Origin: Niastella sp. OAS944
Lineage (GTDB): Bacteria; Bacteroidota; Bacteroidia; Chitinophagales; Chitinophagaceae
DNA: 64,000 nucleotides
NCBI GenBank assembly: GCA_024809215.1
Contig: JANUBW010000004.1
Location: 434,001-498,000, forward strand
Direction: 5' to 3'
Shown here piece by piece: positions 17,271 through 26,257 of the stretch; position 1 is the stretch's first letter; each line of letters begins with the position of its first letter. Below the pieces are notes generated by a model. The model made no database searches. It was not told the origin of the DNA and saw only the letters and a list, made by a program, of their open reading frames with translations. A program made the position numbers and the translations under genes.

Positions 17271-19019
17271 ATGAACACGCTTTCGTCAATTGACTACATT
17301 ATTTTCGTCCTTTACTTCATATTGGTGGCCAGCTATGGCTACTATGTTTACAGGAAAAGAAAGACCGCAGAACACGACTCAAAGGCTTTCTTCCTGGCGG
17401 AAGGTTCATTAACCTGGTGGGCCATTGGTGCTTCGCTGATCGCTTCCAATATCTCTGCTGAGCAGTTCATTGGAATGAGTGGTGAAGGTTTTTTTGTTGG
17501 TACTGCGGTTGCAGCTTATGAATGGATCGCTGCAATAGCCCTTATCATCATTGCCGTATGGTTTATGCCGGTGTACCTCAAGAACAAGATCTACACCATG
17601 CCCCAGTTCCTGAAAACCCGTTACAACGATACGGTGGCATTGATCATGGCCATTTTCTGGTTATTCCTGTACATCCTCGTTAACCTCACCTCTATTCTTT
17701 ACCTGGGCGCTACCGCTATCACCGGCCTGGTGGGCGATGCTACAGCCGGTACGCCTGAGTTCCAAAATATTTTACACCTTATTATGATCGGCCTGGCGGT
17801 ATTTGCGCTGGTGATCACATTGGGTGGTATGAAGGTTATTGGTTATACCGACGTAATTCAGGTGGCCGTATTAATCATTGGTGGTTTAGCTACCACTTAC
17901 CTGGCATTGACTGTTGTTGGTGTAAAACTGACTGGCAGCGATAGCGCCATCGCCGGTTTTAAAGCCCTGATGAACGATTCGCCGGAACATTTTAAAATGA
18001 TATTGCCCAAGCCGGCAGCCACTACAGCTACAATCAATGATGCCCATAACCTGGATATTCAAAAATATGTGGTGTTACCTGGTATCGCTATGTACTTCGC
18101 CGGTCAGTGGATCGTGAACCTCAACTACTGGGGTTGTAACCAGTACATTACTCAACGCGCATTGGGCGCCGATCTGAAAACGGCCCGTACCGGTCTTATC
18201 TTCGCCGGTATGTTGAAACTGATGATGCCGGTGATCGTAATGTTGCCTGGTATCGCGGCTTATGTTTTACATAAACACAATGCGCTGCCTAATTTCAATG
18301 GTATTAAAGACGGTGCTTATTCAGCCGTTCTGGGCTTTTTGCCTTCAGGTTTGAAAGGTCTGTCTATCGCTGCGCTTACAGCTGCCATCGTGGCTTCTTT
18401 GGCCGGAAAACTGAATAGTATCTCTACCATCTTCACACTCGATATATATCATAAGTATTTCGGCAAGAATGATGACGAAAAGAAACTGGTGATCATGGGC
18501 CGGTATACGGTATTAGCCGCTATCATACTGGCTATTTTGTTTACCTGGAACGATCTGTTGGGTATAGGTGGCGAAGGTGGTTTTACCTTCATTCAGAAAT
18601 ACACCGGTTTTATTAGCCCGGGTGTATTCGCCATGTTCCTGTTAGGTATGTTCTGGAAACGCACTACAGGTACTGCTGCTATTGTGGGTGTGGTACTGGG
18701 TTTTGTGCTCGCCATCTTCTTCAATAACTATGCAGTTGGCATCTTTGGTAAAGAAACCTTGCTGTATACGGCTTATACTTATGAGAAACTGGAAAAAGGA
18801 CAGGTTATTACAATAACTGAGATTCCCTTCCTTATCAACATGGGTTGGTCGTTTGTTATTACAGTAGCTGCCATGGTTGGTATCAGCCTTGCAGGTCCTA
18901 AAATAAATCCGAAAGCATTTGTGACCGATAAAAGCTTACTGAAACTTGATAACCGCACTATTGCATTAATTGTAATTACATTAATGTTACTGGCTGCGTT
19001 GTATGTTAAGTTCTGGTAG
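17271..19019 (+). CDS. Sodium/solute symporter (SSS family), likely arabinose transporter
   Basis: 582 residues with about 14 hydrophobic segments, of the SGLT-like sodium:solute symporter family. ASLIASNISAEQFIGMSGEGF (TM1-TM2 region, with a conserved Asn-Ile-Ser) and AALTAAIVASLAGKLNSISTIFTLDIY (sodium-site helix with Ser-Ile-Ser-Thr) are family signatures. The ATG at 17271 is preferred over an in-frame TTG at 17259. As last gene of the araB-araD-araA operon it most likely brings in L-arabinose; the sugar is inferred from context. Confidence 0.9.
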   Translation: MNTLSSIDYIIFVLYFILVASYGYYVYRKRKTAEHDSKAFFLAEGSLTWWAIGASLIASNISAEQFIGMSGEGFFVGTAVAAYEWIAAIALIIIAVWFMPVYLKNKIYTMPQFLKTRYNDTVALIMAIFWLFLYILVNLTSILYLGATAITGLVGDATAGTPEFQNILHLIMIGLAVFALVITLGGMKVIGYTDVIQVAVLIIGGLATTYLALTVVGVKLTGSDSAIAGFKALMNDSPEHFKMILPKPAATTATINDAHNLDIQKYVVLPGIAMYFAGQWIVNLNYWGCNQYITQRALGADLKTARTGLIFAGMLKLMMPVIVMLPGIAAYVLHKHNALPNFNGIKDGAYSAVLGFLPSGLKGLSIAALTAAIVASLAGKLNSISTIFTLDIYHKYFGKNDDEKKLVIMGRYTVLAAIILAILFTWNDLLGIGGEGGFTFIQKYTGFISPGVFAMFLLGMFWKRTTGTAAIVGVVLGFVLAIFFNNYAVGIFGKETLLYTAYTYEKLEKGQVITITEIPFLINMGWSFVITVAAMVGISLAGPKINPKAFVTDKSLLKLDNRTIALIVITLMLLAALYVKFW

Positions 19020-19042
19020 TTGATTCTACGGTAATGAAATAA

Positions 19043-19082
19043 ACAAAAAACCTCACGATGTACATCGTGAGGTTTTTTGTTT
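19043..19082. terminator. Bidirectional intrinsic terminator
   Basis: AACAAAAAACCTCACGATGT followed directly by its perfect complement, a 40-base palindrome with T-runs on both strands. It separates the convergent symporter and GH105 genes. Confidence 0.9.
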
Positions 19083-19084
19083 AT

Positions 19085-19170
19085 CGTAAAACGGCAAACG
19101 TGAAACGTGAAAGGGTTGCTGAACATTAAGACTCGCTTCTTCGGCAATCGTGAATCGGCAATCGGCAATG
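19085..19170. repeat. Compound iterated-word element (ACGTGAAAC and CGGCAATCG words)
   Basis: 19085-19136 contains AAACGGCAAACGTGAAACG, then GTGAAAGGGTTGCTGAACATTA; 19142-19170 contains CGGCAATCGTGAATCGGCAA. The first half recurs at 45336-45390 and 62729-62785; the second half recurs near 34090-34142. Confidence 0.7.
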
Positions 19171-19202
19171 CGCCCTCGCGAGACTTGTATTACTCGTCAA
19201 CT

Positions 19203-20330
19203 TTACTTCAACTTAACCATCTCACTTCCAGCCAACAAGAAACAACCTAAACCATAATCTTCAAAATCGGGGATCTTATCATAGGTTACCGGCTGGCCGT
19301 CCTTTGGTTCTTTACCAGTTCCCTGTACATAACCCAGCATACCATCGGGGTGAATACAATCTTTCATCATGGCGTTCCATGCTTTTAACATCGCAGGCCA
19401 GTAGGTTGCTTTATCAATGATATTATTGTTAATGCCCCAGGCCATACCATAAACAAACAACGCAGTACCGGTAAGTTCTTTACCGCCATAATTGGTTGAA
19501 TCGGCCAGGCTCGCGTTCCAAAAACCATCGGTACGCTGCAGGGGAAGAACCGCTTTCAGCATGTCTTTATAATCCTGCAAATACTCATTATAGTGAGAAT
19601 CGGTCTTTGGTAACATTTGCAGGGTGCGAACCAAGGCAGCTACCACCCAGCCATTGCCCCGGCTCCAGTAGCAATCATCGCCATTAGGCTCTTTATATGG
19701 GGGAACGAAATCCTTATCGCGCCACCAAAGCTTATCAGTCTGGTTGTACAATCCATTGCCGCCGTGTTTGTATTTACTGAAAGCATACATTTCATACATA
19801 CGGCTGAAGTAGCTGGTGTCGTTGTATATAACACCTAAACGCACAAATACCGGCATAGCCATTTGCAGGGCATCTATCCAGTTCCAGTCGTCTACCTTTT
19901 CGGTACCCTTCATTATATCAATGGACTCTTTTATGTCTTTTATGCGTTCTTCTTTTTTATCCATCAGGTACAGGTCAATATAGGTTTGACCACAGCACTG
20001 GTTATCGGCATTACGGGTTTTTACCCCATCGCGCAGGCCCCAATTGTGTTTGGTACCCCAGTCGATGGCATAATTAAGATAATCTTTCTTTTTATCTACA
20101 GCATATAAAGCCATGAGCCCTTCGTAATACACGGCGCGCGTCCAAATATTGCTGGGGCGCTCCCGGTTGGTTACAATGCTTTTACCTGGGTCGGGCCACT
20201 TGTTCATGAAATACTGGTTGGTTAAACGCATTACCTTCAATACGTCTTTTTTTGCGGGCGCTTTCTGCGCCTGCACGGAAGCAGTCACCAGTAAGCCACC
20301 TGCCAATAAAAGTTTCATTCTGTTCAACAT
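19203..20330 (-). CDS. Unsaturated rhamnogalacturonyl hydrolase, GH105
   Basis: A 375-residue (alpha/alpha)6-barrel enzyme of the GH88/GH105 type (YteR/YesR), removing the unsaturated galacturonic acid left by rhamnogalacturonan lyases. A signal peptide (1-21, ending VQAQ) predicts periplasmic location. Catalytic Asp153 lies in WNWIDALQMAMP and the family motif DDCYWSRGNGWVVAALV is present. It is the last gene of the first pectin cluster, 189 bases from the GH2 gene across an inverted repeat. The stop is followed by an AGTTGACGAG word. Confidence 0.92.
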   Translation of the reverse strand: MLNRMKLLLAGGLLVTASVQAQKAPAKKDVLKVMRLTNQYFMNKWPDPGKSIVTNRERPSNIWTRAVYYEGLMALYAVDKKKDYLNYAIDWGTKHNWGLRDGVKTRNADNQCCGQTYIDLYLMDKKEERIKDIKESIDIMKGTEKVDDWNWIDALQMAMPVFVRLGVIYNDTSYFSRMYEMYAFSKYKHGGNGLYNQTDKLWWRDKDFVPPYKEPNGDDCYWSRGNGWVVAALVRTLQMLPKTDSHYNEYLQDYKDMLKAVLPLQRTDGFWNASLADSTNYGGKELTGTALFVYGMAWGINNNIIDKATYWPAMLKAWNAMMKDCIHPDGMLGYVQGTGKEPKDGQPVTYDKIPDFEDYGLGCFLLAGSEMVKLK

Positions 20331-20368
20331 AATTACCTGATTAGCGAATTACTAAAATATTTGAAATC

Positions 20369-20517
20369 AAGACCTGTAAGGTGCGCCATTTGAGTTTGCC
20401 TTTGCAGTTGTTTCACGCGCTCCTGACAGGTCGGAACAAAGACTGACCAGACCTGTCAGGTCCAAGTCTACTCAAAAATTATTCAAGCTCAAGTGATGGA
20501 CCTTACAGGTCTTATAT
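20369..20517. repeat. Inverted-repeat element, AAGACCTGTAAGG family, copy 1
   Basis: Outer arms AAGACCTGTAAGG (20369-20381) and CCTTACAGGTCTT (20501-20513) are perfect complements; inner CCTGACAGGTC and GACCTGTCAGG form a nested pair. A shorter copy lies at 53084-53149. The element ends 7 bases from the GH2 stop. Confidence 0.8.
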
Positions 20518-20519
20518 GC

Positions 20520-23432
20520 TTAATTCAATTTCGGTTTTAGTTCATCCGGACTGTCCTTCGTATGCCCATCCCAGGTTTCGCGCGAAGGTTCAGTAAACAA
20601 AGCCTGCACGGCAGACAGCTCAACTGTTGATGACGGATTAAACTTCTCAGAGTGTACATAATTCATCAAACTTAATAATAACTGCTTTGTGGCCGGCCTG
20701 TCGTTTACGTTCTTAAGATCAATACTACTCATCAACAATTTGCCCTTCCCTACTTTGGCTTCCAGCACCAATGCCAGTTTGCGGTTCAGGAACCAGGTAT
20801 CTATTGGCTGAAGTAATGGTTTAAAGCCTTTCGGAAAATCTTCCAGGTGCATAACCTGCGCTTTGTTCACCACATCCCACCACTGCATATCGCTGTGGTA
20901 AGTGGCCGGAAAATCGTTGAATACCGGATGCTTTGGATCACATACAATACCCAGGGTATGGGGTGGACGCATTTTAAACCAGCTGGTATTCCAGAATACG
21001 GGAGTAAAGTAATTTACAACTTCTTTTCCTTTTACAATCTTTCCACCGGCCTGTAAAAACACCCGGCCGCCACTCTCAAGGGTAGCAATCGCTTTTGCAT
21101 CCAATGTATCGCACATGTACACATTATTGACAAAGGCATAATCTTCATCCTCTCCGTAAAACACCCATACATTCCAATCGTTACCATAAGTAGTACCCGC
21201 CACACTCACATCGAGGTTCAACCGCATAGGGTCTTTTACATTCTTCAGATCAAACTCAATGGTACCAACAGGCAGGCAATTTCCAATTACATAATCTTTT
21301 TTATCAAAAGCGCCTTTTGCAAGCACTTTACCGGCGCCGTCTTTTATCACCCAGTTTATCACAGCATTCTTTAATTCTTTAACGCCATAATTGAACAGCT
21401 CAACCTGCGCAGTTAACTTTTCATTACTGGTGTAAACAAATTTAGGCATGCGCACAAGCGGTACCACCGCATTACAAAAACGGCTTATTTCCTTTGGCGT
21501 TACGTAAGGTTTGTTTTGCCAAAGTGCATTCAACATACCTACCAGGGCAGTACCCTGACCGGGAAAATCCTGCAAACCCAGTAATTGAAAACCAGCAAGC
21601 CCTTTGGTACGCATGGTCTTTTCAATTTCATTTTTATAACACAACACCTGCAGTTTTCCACTGGCCATTAAAAACTGTTGGGCCTGATTGGCCATACCAT
21701 GATCGGCCAACAACTCGCGGAACAATTCGAAATTCTTTTCTTTATATACGCCGTTAAAACGACTGATCTCATTAAAATCGGGAAATACGCACCACTGCCC
21801 CATTTCATGGGTTATGTATGGCACGTTAAACTTTTGAACCGTTTCGCTATAATCTGAATTGCTTTCAGGCGCTGCGTTCACCCAGCTTAAACCACGTGCG
21901 CCGGCCTTTACCATATATTCATTTTCGGGCACCAGCGGCCAGCTATTACCTACTGACGCACCTGTATACACGCGGCGTTTGTCTTTCGCCTGCCAGTAGT
22001 GAATAATGTCGGTAAGGAATTTTACCTGGTTTTTACCGGCTGGTTCATTACCACCGGGCGCTTCCATACAGAAGGATGCATAATTACCATACCAATCGGC
22101 CATGCGATCGGTTTCTTCATACAAATACTTATCAATAGGTTTACCATCGCCCATAGAGGTACCATGATTCACCCAACCCGGCGCTTCGGGTTGTAAATAA
22201 AAACCTGTTTTATCGGCCGCTTTAAATGCCGCTTCGGGCGGGCACCAGCTATGAAAACGCATATGGTTCAAGCCATGTGCTTTGGCTGTTTTGAACTGCG
22301 CTATCCAGCCGGCTTCATCCATTGGCGGAAAACCGGTCAATGGAAACTCGCAGTTATTTACGGTACCGCGTAAGAAAACCGGCCGGTCGTTGATCGTAAA
22401 GCCAGTACCAACGATCTTGAATGACCGCATACCAAAGGTCACTTCCCTTTGCTCTTTTTGTCCGTTGGGCGCCTGTAAGGTAACCTGTAGTTTATACAAG
22501 GCGGGGGTGAACTCATCCCACAATTGTACCTTATTACCCATGGGTAACGTAAACTCCTCAGTAGTGACGGAATCCACAATTGCCGTTACCCGGTTTACTG
22601 CAGGTACCTGGTGCGCTACATTGGTATTAAAAGCAGCGGCGGCAAGCGACAGTTTTATAGTGCCACTCTGCGTTCCTTTTAATTTCACCAATACAATTGC
22701 CTGTTTTTTGGCCACATCAGGATATACCTGCACGTTTGCTATATGTACCAGCGGTTTTGCCTCCAATGCAATTTTACCTATAACGCCATTCCAGTTTCCC
22801 TGGGTATGGTCGGTTAAACTATGCGAATCGGGACCAACATTAACAGCCTTTATACGATTATCGATACGAATGGTGACAATGTGTTTGCCCGGCGTTAGTG
22901 AAGCCGAAAGATCATACACGTGCGGCGCCACCAGGCTGTTTTGCATGCCTGCTTCTTTTCCATCAACCCAAACCATGGTTTCGGTATGACATCTTTCAAG
23001 GAACAGTTCAACATGTTTACCTGCAAAGCCGGCGGGCACCGTCACTTCTTTCTGATACCAGGCTGCGCCCACATAATACTTATCGGGCGTAAGCCAGAAA
23101 GGAAATTTAAGATTATCGGGTTGCCGGTACTTTTCCATTCGGGGGTTGAAGTACCAACTGCTATCGTAAATACTACCGGTCCACTTTGTATTCAGGGTCA
23201 CTTTATCGCCCTTACCGTTGGTAAGCATTGAACCAGGTAGCCGGGTACTGTCTGACAATTTTTTATTGAACCATTGCTCCTGTATACCTACATCATTTCG
23301 ATCAATTTGAAAACTCCATTTACCGGCAAGTGAAATAGATTGGGCATGGGTTGAGTTAAATGCAAAGAATAAAACCAGGGTAAGCACCCTTTTAAAAGGG
23401 TACCCACCCTTACAATATAGAGACATTATCAT
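20520..23432 (-). CDS. Glycoside hydrolase family 2 enzyme
   Basis: 970 residues: signal peptide (ending NSTHAQ), an N-terminal jelly-roll sugar-binding domain (about 35-215), an immunoglobulin-like domain, then a TIM barrel beginning RGTVNNCEFPLTG. The GH2 acid/base is likely the Glu of GGNEPAG and the nucleophile the Glu of YITHEMGQW. Members are beta-galactosidases, beta-glucuronidases or arabinosidases; the specificity cannot be read. The ATG at 23432 shares one base with the esterase stop (TGATG), so it is coupled to that gene; a GTG one codon upstream is possible. Context points to side-chain removal from rhamnogalacturonan. Confidence 0.85.
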   Translation of the reverse strand: MIMSLYCKGGYPFKRVLTLVLFFAFNSTHAQSISLAGKWSFQIDRNDVGIQEQWFNKKLSDSTRLPGSMLTNGKGDKVTLNTKWTGSIYDSSWYFNPRMEKYRQPDNLKFPFWLTPDKYYVGAAWYQKEVTVPAGFAGKHVELFLERCHTETMVWVDGKEAGMQNSLVAPHVYDLSASLTPGKHIVTIRIDNRIKAVNVGPDSHSLTDHTQGNWNGVIGKIALEAKPLVHIANVQVYPDVAKKQAIVLVKLKGTQSGTIKLSLAAAAFNTNVAHQVPAVNRVTAIVDSVTTEEFTLPMGNKVQLWDEFTPALYKLQVTLQAPNGQKEQREVTFGMRSFKIVGTGFTINDRPVFLRGTVNNCEFPLTGFPPMDEAGWIAQFKTAKAHGLNHMRFHSWCPPEAAFKAADKTGFYLQPEAPGWVNHGTSMGDGKPIDKYLYEETDRMADWYGNYASFCMEAPGGNEPAGKNQVKFLTDIIHYWQAKDKRRVYTGASVGNSWPLVPENEYMVKAGARGLSWVNAAPESNSDYSETVQKFNVPYITHEMGQWCVFPDFNEISRFNGVYKEKNFELFRELLADHGMANQAQQFLMASGKLQVLCYKNEIEKTMRTKGLAGFQLLGLQDFPGQGTALVGMLNALWQNKPYVTPKEISRFCNAVVPLVRMPKFVYTSNEKLTAQVELFNYGVKELKNAVINWVIKDGAGKVLAKGAFDKKDYVIGNCLPVGTIEFDLKNVKDPMRLNLDVSVAGTTYGNDWNVWVFYGEDEDYAFVNNVYMCDTLDAKAIATLESGGRVFLQAGGKIVKGKEVVNYFTPVFWNTSWFKMRPPHTLGIVCDPKHPVFNDFPATYHSDMQWWDVVNKAQVMHLEDFPKGFKPLLQPIDTWFLNRKLALVLEAKVGKGKLLMSSIDLKNVNDRPATKQLLLSLMNYVHSEKFNPSSTVELSAVQALFTEPSRETWDGHTKDSPDELKPKLN

Positions 23433-24229
23433 CACTTCAGGTAATTTTTAAGATCGCATTTTTTGAGCTCTTTAATGCCTTTCACAACCATATCGGCATT
23501 GAGGGTAGAACCTTCTCTGTTAGGATGGGTATGATCGCCGGGAAAGAAATTTTTAACGGAGTCGGCGCCCAGTGCATCGTACCGGTCGGCAATATAATCA
23601 TTCAACGGAATAAAGAACGCTTTACCGGCAGTAGCCACTTCCTGGGCCCATGTACCATAACTACCATTGGCGCGTTCTGTTTTTCCATTTTTATAAATAT
23701 TGCGCGGCACAGGCGAACATACAATAGGAATGGCGCCTTTTGCCTTGGCGTCGTTGATGTATTTACGCATATACCAGCCGTATGTATGCACTACTTCATT
23801 CACTTTACGTATAGGGTTATAGATAGCAGAACTGTCTTCGCCAATTCCTTTTATAGTTCCGCGGGCGCGGGCAGTATCGTCGAGCGGACCGCTATCATTA
23901 TGCCCGAACTGCATGATCACAAAATCGCCGCGCTTTAAGGTTTCAAGTATTTTATCCCAGCGGCCTTCGGTAATAAAGGTACGGCTGCTTCTGCCACCAA
24001 TAGCATGATTTTGAACAGCTATACGGGTTGTATCGAAGCGGTCGGCCATAAAGCTGCCCCAGCCCCATAATTTACTATCGCCTTTACCACTGCCATTCTT
24101 TACGGTTGAATCACCAATGATGTACAGGGTTGGCCGGTTTGCCTGTATCAATACAAATGACGATACAAGTATGAATGCTGCAATGGCCATTACTGCCGGC
24201 AGCAACCTGCGCTTATTGTTATTGTGCAT
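23432..24229 (-). CDS. SGNH/GDSL rhamnogalacturonan acetylesterase
   Basis: 265 residues with an N-terminal hydrophobic leader (about 8-30). SGNH blocks are visible: GDST (block I, nucleophile Ser), GGRSSRTF (block II), MQFGHNDSG (block III Asn) and DHTHPN (block V Asp/His). The protein is of the rhamnogalacturonan acetylesterase type (YesT/RgaE), removing acetyl groups from galacturonate so that lyases can act. The ATG at 24229 begins just after the PL11 stop; a TTG at 24268 and an ATG at 24247 are also in frame but overlap that gene. Confidence 0.88.
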   Translation of the reverse strand: MHNNNKRRLLPAVMAIAAFILVSSFVLIQANRPTLYIIGDSTVKNGSGKGDSKLWGWGSFMADRFDTTRIAVQNHAIGGRSSRTFITEGRWDKILETLKRGDFVIMQFGHNDSGPLDDTARARGTIKGIGEDSSAIYNPIRKVNEVVHTYGWYMRKYINDAKAKGAIPIVCSPVPRNIYKNGKTERANGSYGTWAQEVATAGKAFFIPLNDYIADRYDALGADSVKNFFPGDHTHPNREGSTLNADMVVKGIKELKKCDLKNYLK

Positions 24230-24230
24230 G

Positions 24231-26129
24231 CTATTTATTTTTTGCATTGTCGTTTTTACGCGGTTCAATGATGCTAATGTGTGGTTGCGGCGGCTGGCTC
24301 ATGCCTTCGCCCATATAAAAACCAGGATGTGGTGGTTGGTTATACGCCACATTTTGCCAAACAATACTCAGGCGGTATTGCGGGTCCTGCATCAGTGTAT
24401 AAAACTTGTGTGTGGTAGGAATAGTAGTGGTGAAAATGCGCAGCTCCTGGTTATCGCGGGTGCGGTAGATCACTTCTTCGCGCCAGTCGCCGAGAATATC
24501 GGCACTTAAACAGGGGTTCGATTTTGTGCCATTGTTATGCGCGCAATTAAAATCCCGCGCATCTAATAGTTTAACGGTAGAACTGTTGGCATAATCCCAC
24601 TTGCCAATAAGGGAGCCATTCAGGACCTCACTCAGCACATCGCCATCCCAATAAATACCCATATTACAGGCGGGCGTTTTATCGGCAATCTTATTGCCTT
24701 TACAATCGAAGAGACCGGTTATACCCGCGCCGGCTACCCAGCACTCATAGCCTTTATAACGAGGATCAATATCCAGCGCACAGGCACGGCCGGGGCCTTC
24801 ACCATCTTCGCCGGCAGCAATAGATGGTTTCTTCCATATTACTTCACCGGTCTTTGCATCGCGAAAATTTGCACCGGCATCGCCAAAGCGTTCCTGGGTG
24901 CCAAACACTTCTATACCGGGCCGCTCAGGATCGAGATCAGACACATGTAAGGCATCGGCATGGCCAATACCGGTTGTGTACATACCCTTACCATTATCAT
25001 CAACCGTCATTTGTCCGTATATGATCTCATCCCTGCCATCATTATCAACATCGCTTACGGTTAAGTTATGGTTACCCTGCCCCGCATAGGCAGCATAGCC
25101 TTTTTCCGTATCAAACACCCAACGCCGGGTAAGCTTTTTATTGTTGAAATCCCATGCAGCTAATACACTACGGCCATAGTAGCCACGGCACATGACCAGG
25201 CTGGGATGTACGCCATCGAGATAAGCCACACAAGCCAGAAAACGATCAACGCGGTTGCCATAATTATCACTGCGGCCATTTCCGCCAGAGCCGCCCCAAC
25301 CGTCTATCCGTCCGCGTAAGGGCACATAATCAGTTGTATATAATGCAGCGCCGGTTTTGCCATCAAATACGGTCAGGTATTCGGGGCCATCGAGAATACG
25401 ACCACTGGCATTTACATAGTTCTTTGATGAATCGCCAATAACTTTACCTTGTCCATCAATAGTACCATCGGCTGTTTTCATGGCAATCTCTGCACGCCCA
25501 TCGCCATCGAGATCGTACACCATAAACTGGGTATAGTGTGCACCTTCGCGAATGTTCCGGCCTAAATTGATCTGCCATAAGAACTCGCCATTAAGCGTAT
25601 AGGCCTGAAAGATGGGCGGATCGGTTATGCCATTGTGTGAATTATCGTGTCCTTTACCGGTTTGATGCAGAATGATCTCATAGGTACCATCGCCATCGAG
25701 GTCGCCAACACTGGCATCATTGGGCGCATAACCGGCAGGTGTTTTTAAAGGAATGGAAATATAACCTTGTGCAGCCGGTTTTACGGTATACACACGGGCA
25801 TCTTTTACTTCTTTACCATTTACTATAGCTGCTATCTGATAAGTGTATGTTTGGGTTGAATCGGCTTTATCGTCGAGAAAGGAAGTTGCGGTGGTAACCG
25901 GACTGGTATTTAATTTAATGGCCTTGCCATGGTTAACCGAGCGGTAGATATTAAAACCAATATTACTGGCATCGGTTGCCAGCAATCGCCAGCTTACAAA
26001 ATTGGCGCCTTTGCCATTGGGCATGGCCACTACGCCCCGGTTCAGGTATTCCATTTGGCGTTGCGAAAAAGCCATTATGGGCAATGAAAAAGCAAGAAGC
26101 AGGAAAAGCTTTTTATACGGCTTAAGCAT
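24231..26129 (-). CDS. Rhamnogalacturonan lyase, PL11
   Basis: 632 residues, matching YesW/YesX-type PL11 lyases (about 600-620) that cut rhamnogalacturonan I by beta-elimination. Signal peptide 1-22 (ending MAFSQ), an FN3-like first domain with WRLLATDASNIGFNIYR, then an eight-bladed propeller with calcium-binding DLDGDG loops (VGDLDGDGTYEIILHQTGKG, VYDLDGDGRAEIAMKTADG). Its products are the substrates of the GH105 enzymes in this window. It is followed 1 base later by the esterase gene. Confidence 0.93.
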   Translation of the reverse strand: MLKPYKKLFLLLAFSLPIMAFSQRQMEYLNRGVVAMPNGKGANFVSWRLLATDASNIGFNIYRSVNHGKAIKLNTSPVTTATSFLDDKADSTQTYTYQIAAIVNGKEVKDARVYTVKPAAQGYISIPLKTPAGYAPNDASVGDLDGDGTYEIILHQTGKGHDNSHNGITDPPIFQAYTLNGEFLWQINLGRNIREGAHYTQFMVYDLDGDGRAEIAMKTADGTIDGQGKVIGDSSKNYVNASGRILDGPEYLTVFDGKTGAALYTTDYVPLRGRIDGWGGSGGNGRSDNYGNRVDRFLACVAYLDGVHPSLVMCRGYYGRSVLAAWDFNNKKLTRRWVFDTEKGYAAYAGQGNHNLTVSDVDNDGRDEIIYGQMTVDDNGKGMYTTGIGHADALHVSDLDPERPGIEVFGTQERFGDAGANFRDAKTGEVIWKKPSIAAGEDGEGPGRACALDIDPRYKGYECWVAGAGITGLFDCKGNKIADKTPACNMGIYWDGDVLSEVLNGSLIGKWDYANSSTVKLLDARDFNCAHNNGTKSNPCLSADILGDWREEVIYRTRDNQELRIFTTTIPTTHKFYTLMQDPQYRLSIVWQNVAYNQPPHPGFYMGEGMSQPPQPHISIIEPRKNDNAKNK

Positions 26130-26218
26130 GTAATCGTTATTTATTGGTTGGTTTATTTAGAACATGTAGCAACATTCTAAGCGCCTTTTTTCTGAATGGT
26201 TTTGGGCCTCCCCCCATT

Positions 26219-26237
26219 CCCCCTCCGGTGGAGGGGG
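26219..26237. repeat. G/C-rich palindrome CCCCCTCC-GGT-GGAGGGGG
   Basis: An 8-base perfect inverted repeat preceded by CTCCCCCCATTCC, in the PL11-GH39 gap and 20 bases past the GH39 stop. Similar in build to 10660-10683. Confidence 0.65.
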
Positions 26238-26257
26238 GCTACATTTTAAGTAGCCAA

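Noticed and set aside
22282-22989. 235-codon plus-strand ORF
   Set aside because: It lies entirely antisense within the GH2 gene, which has full domain support; no domain is visible in the plus-strand product.
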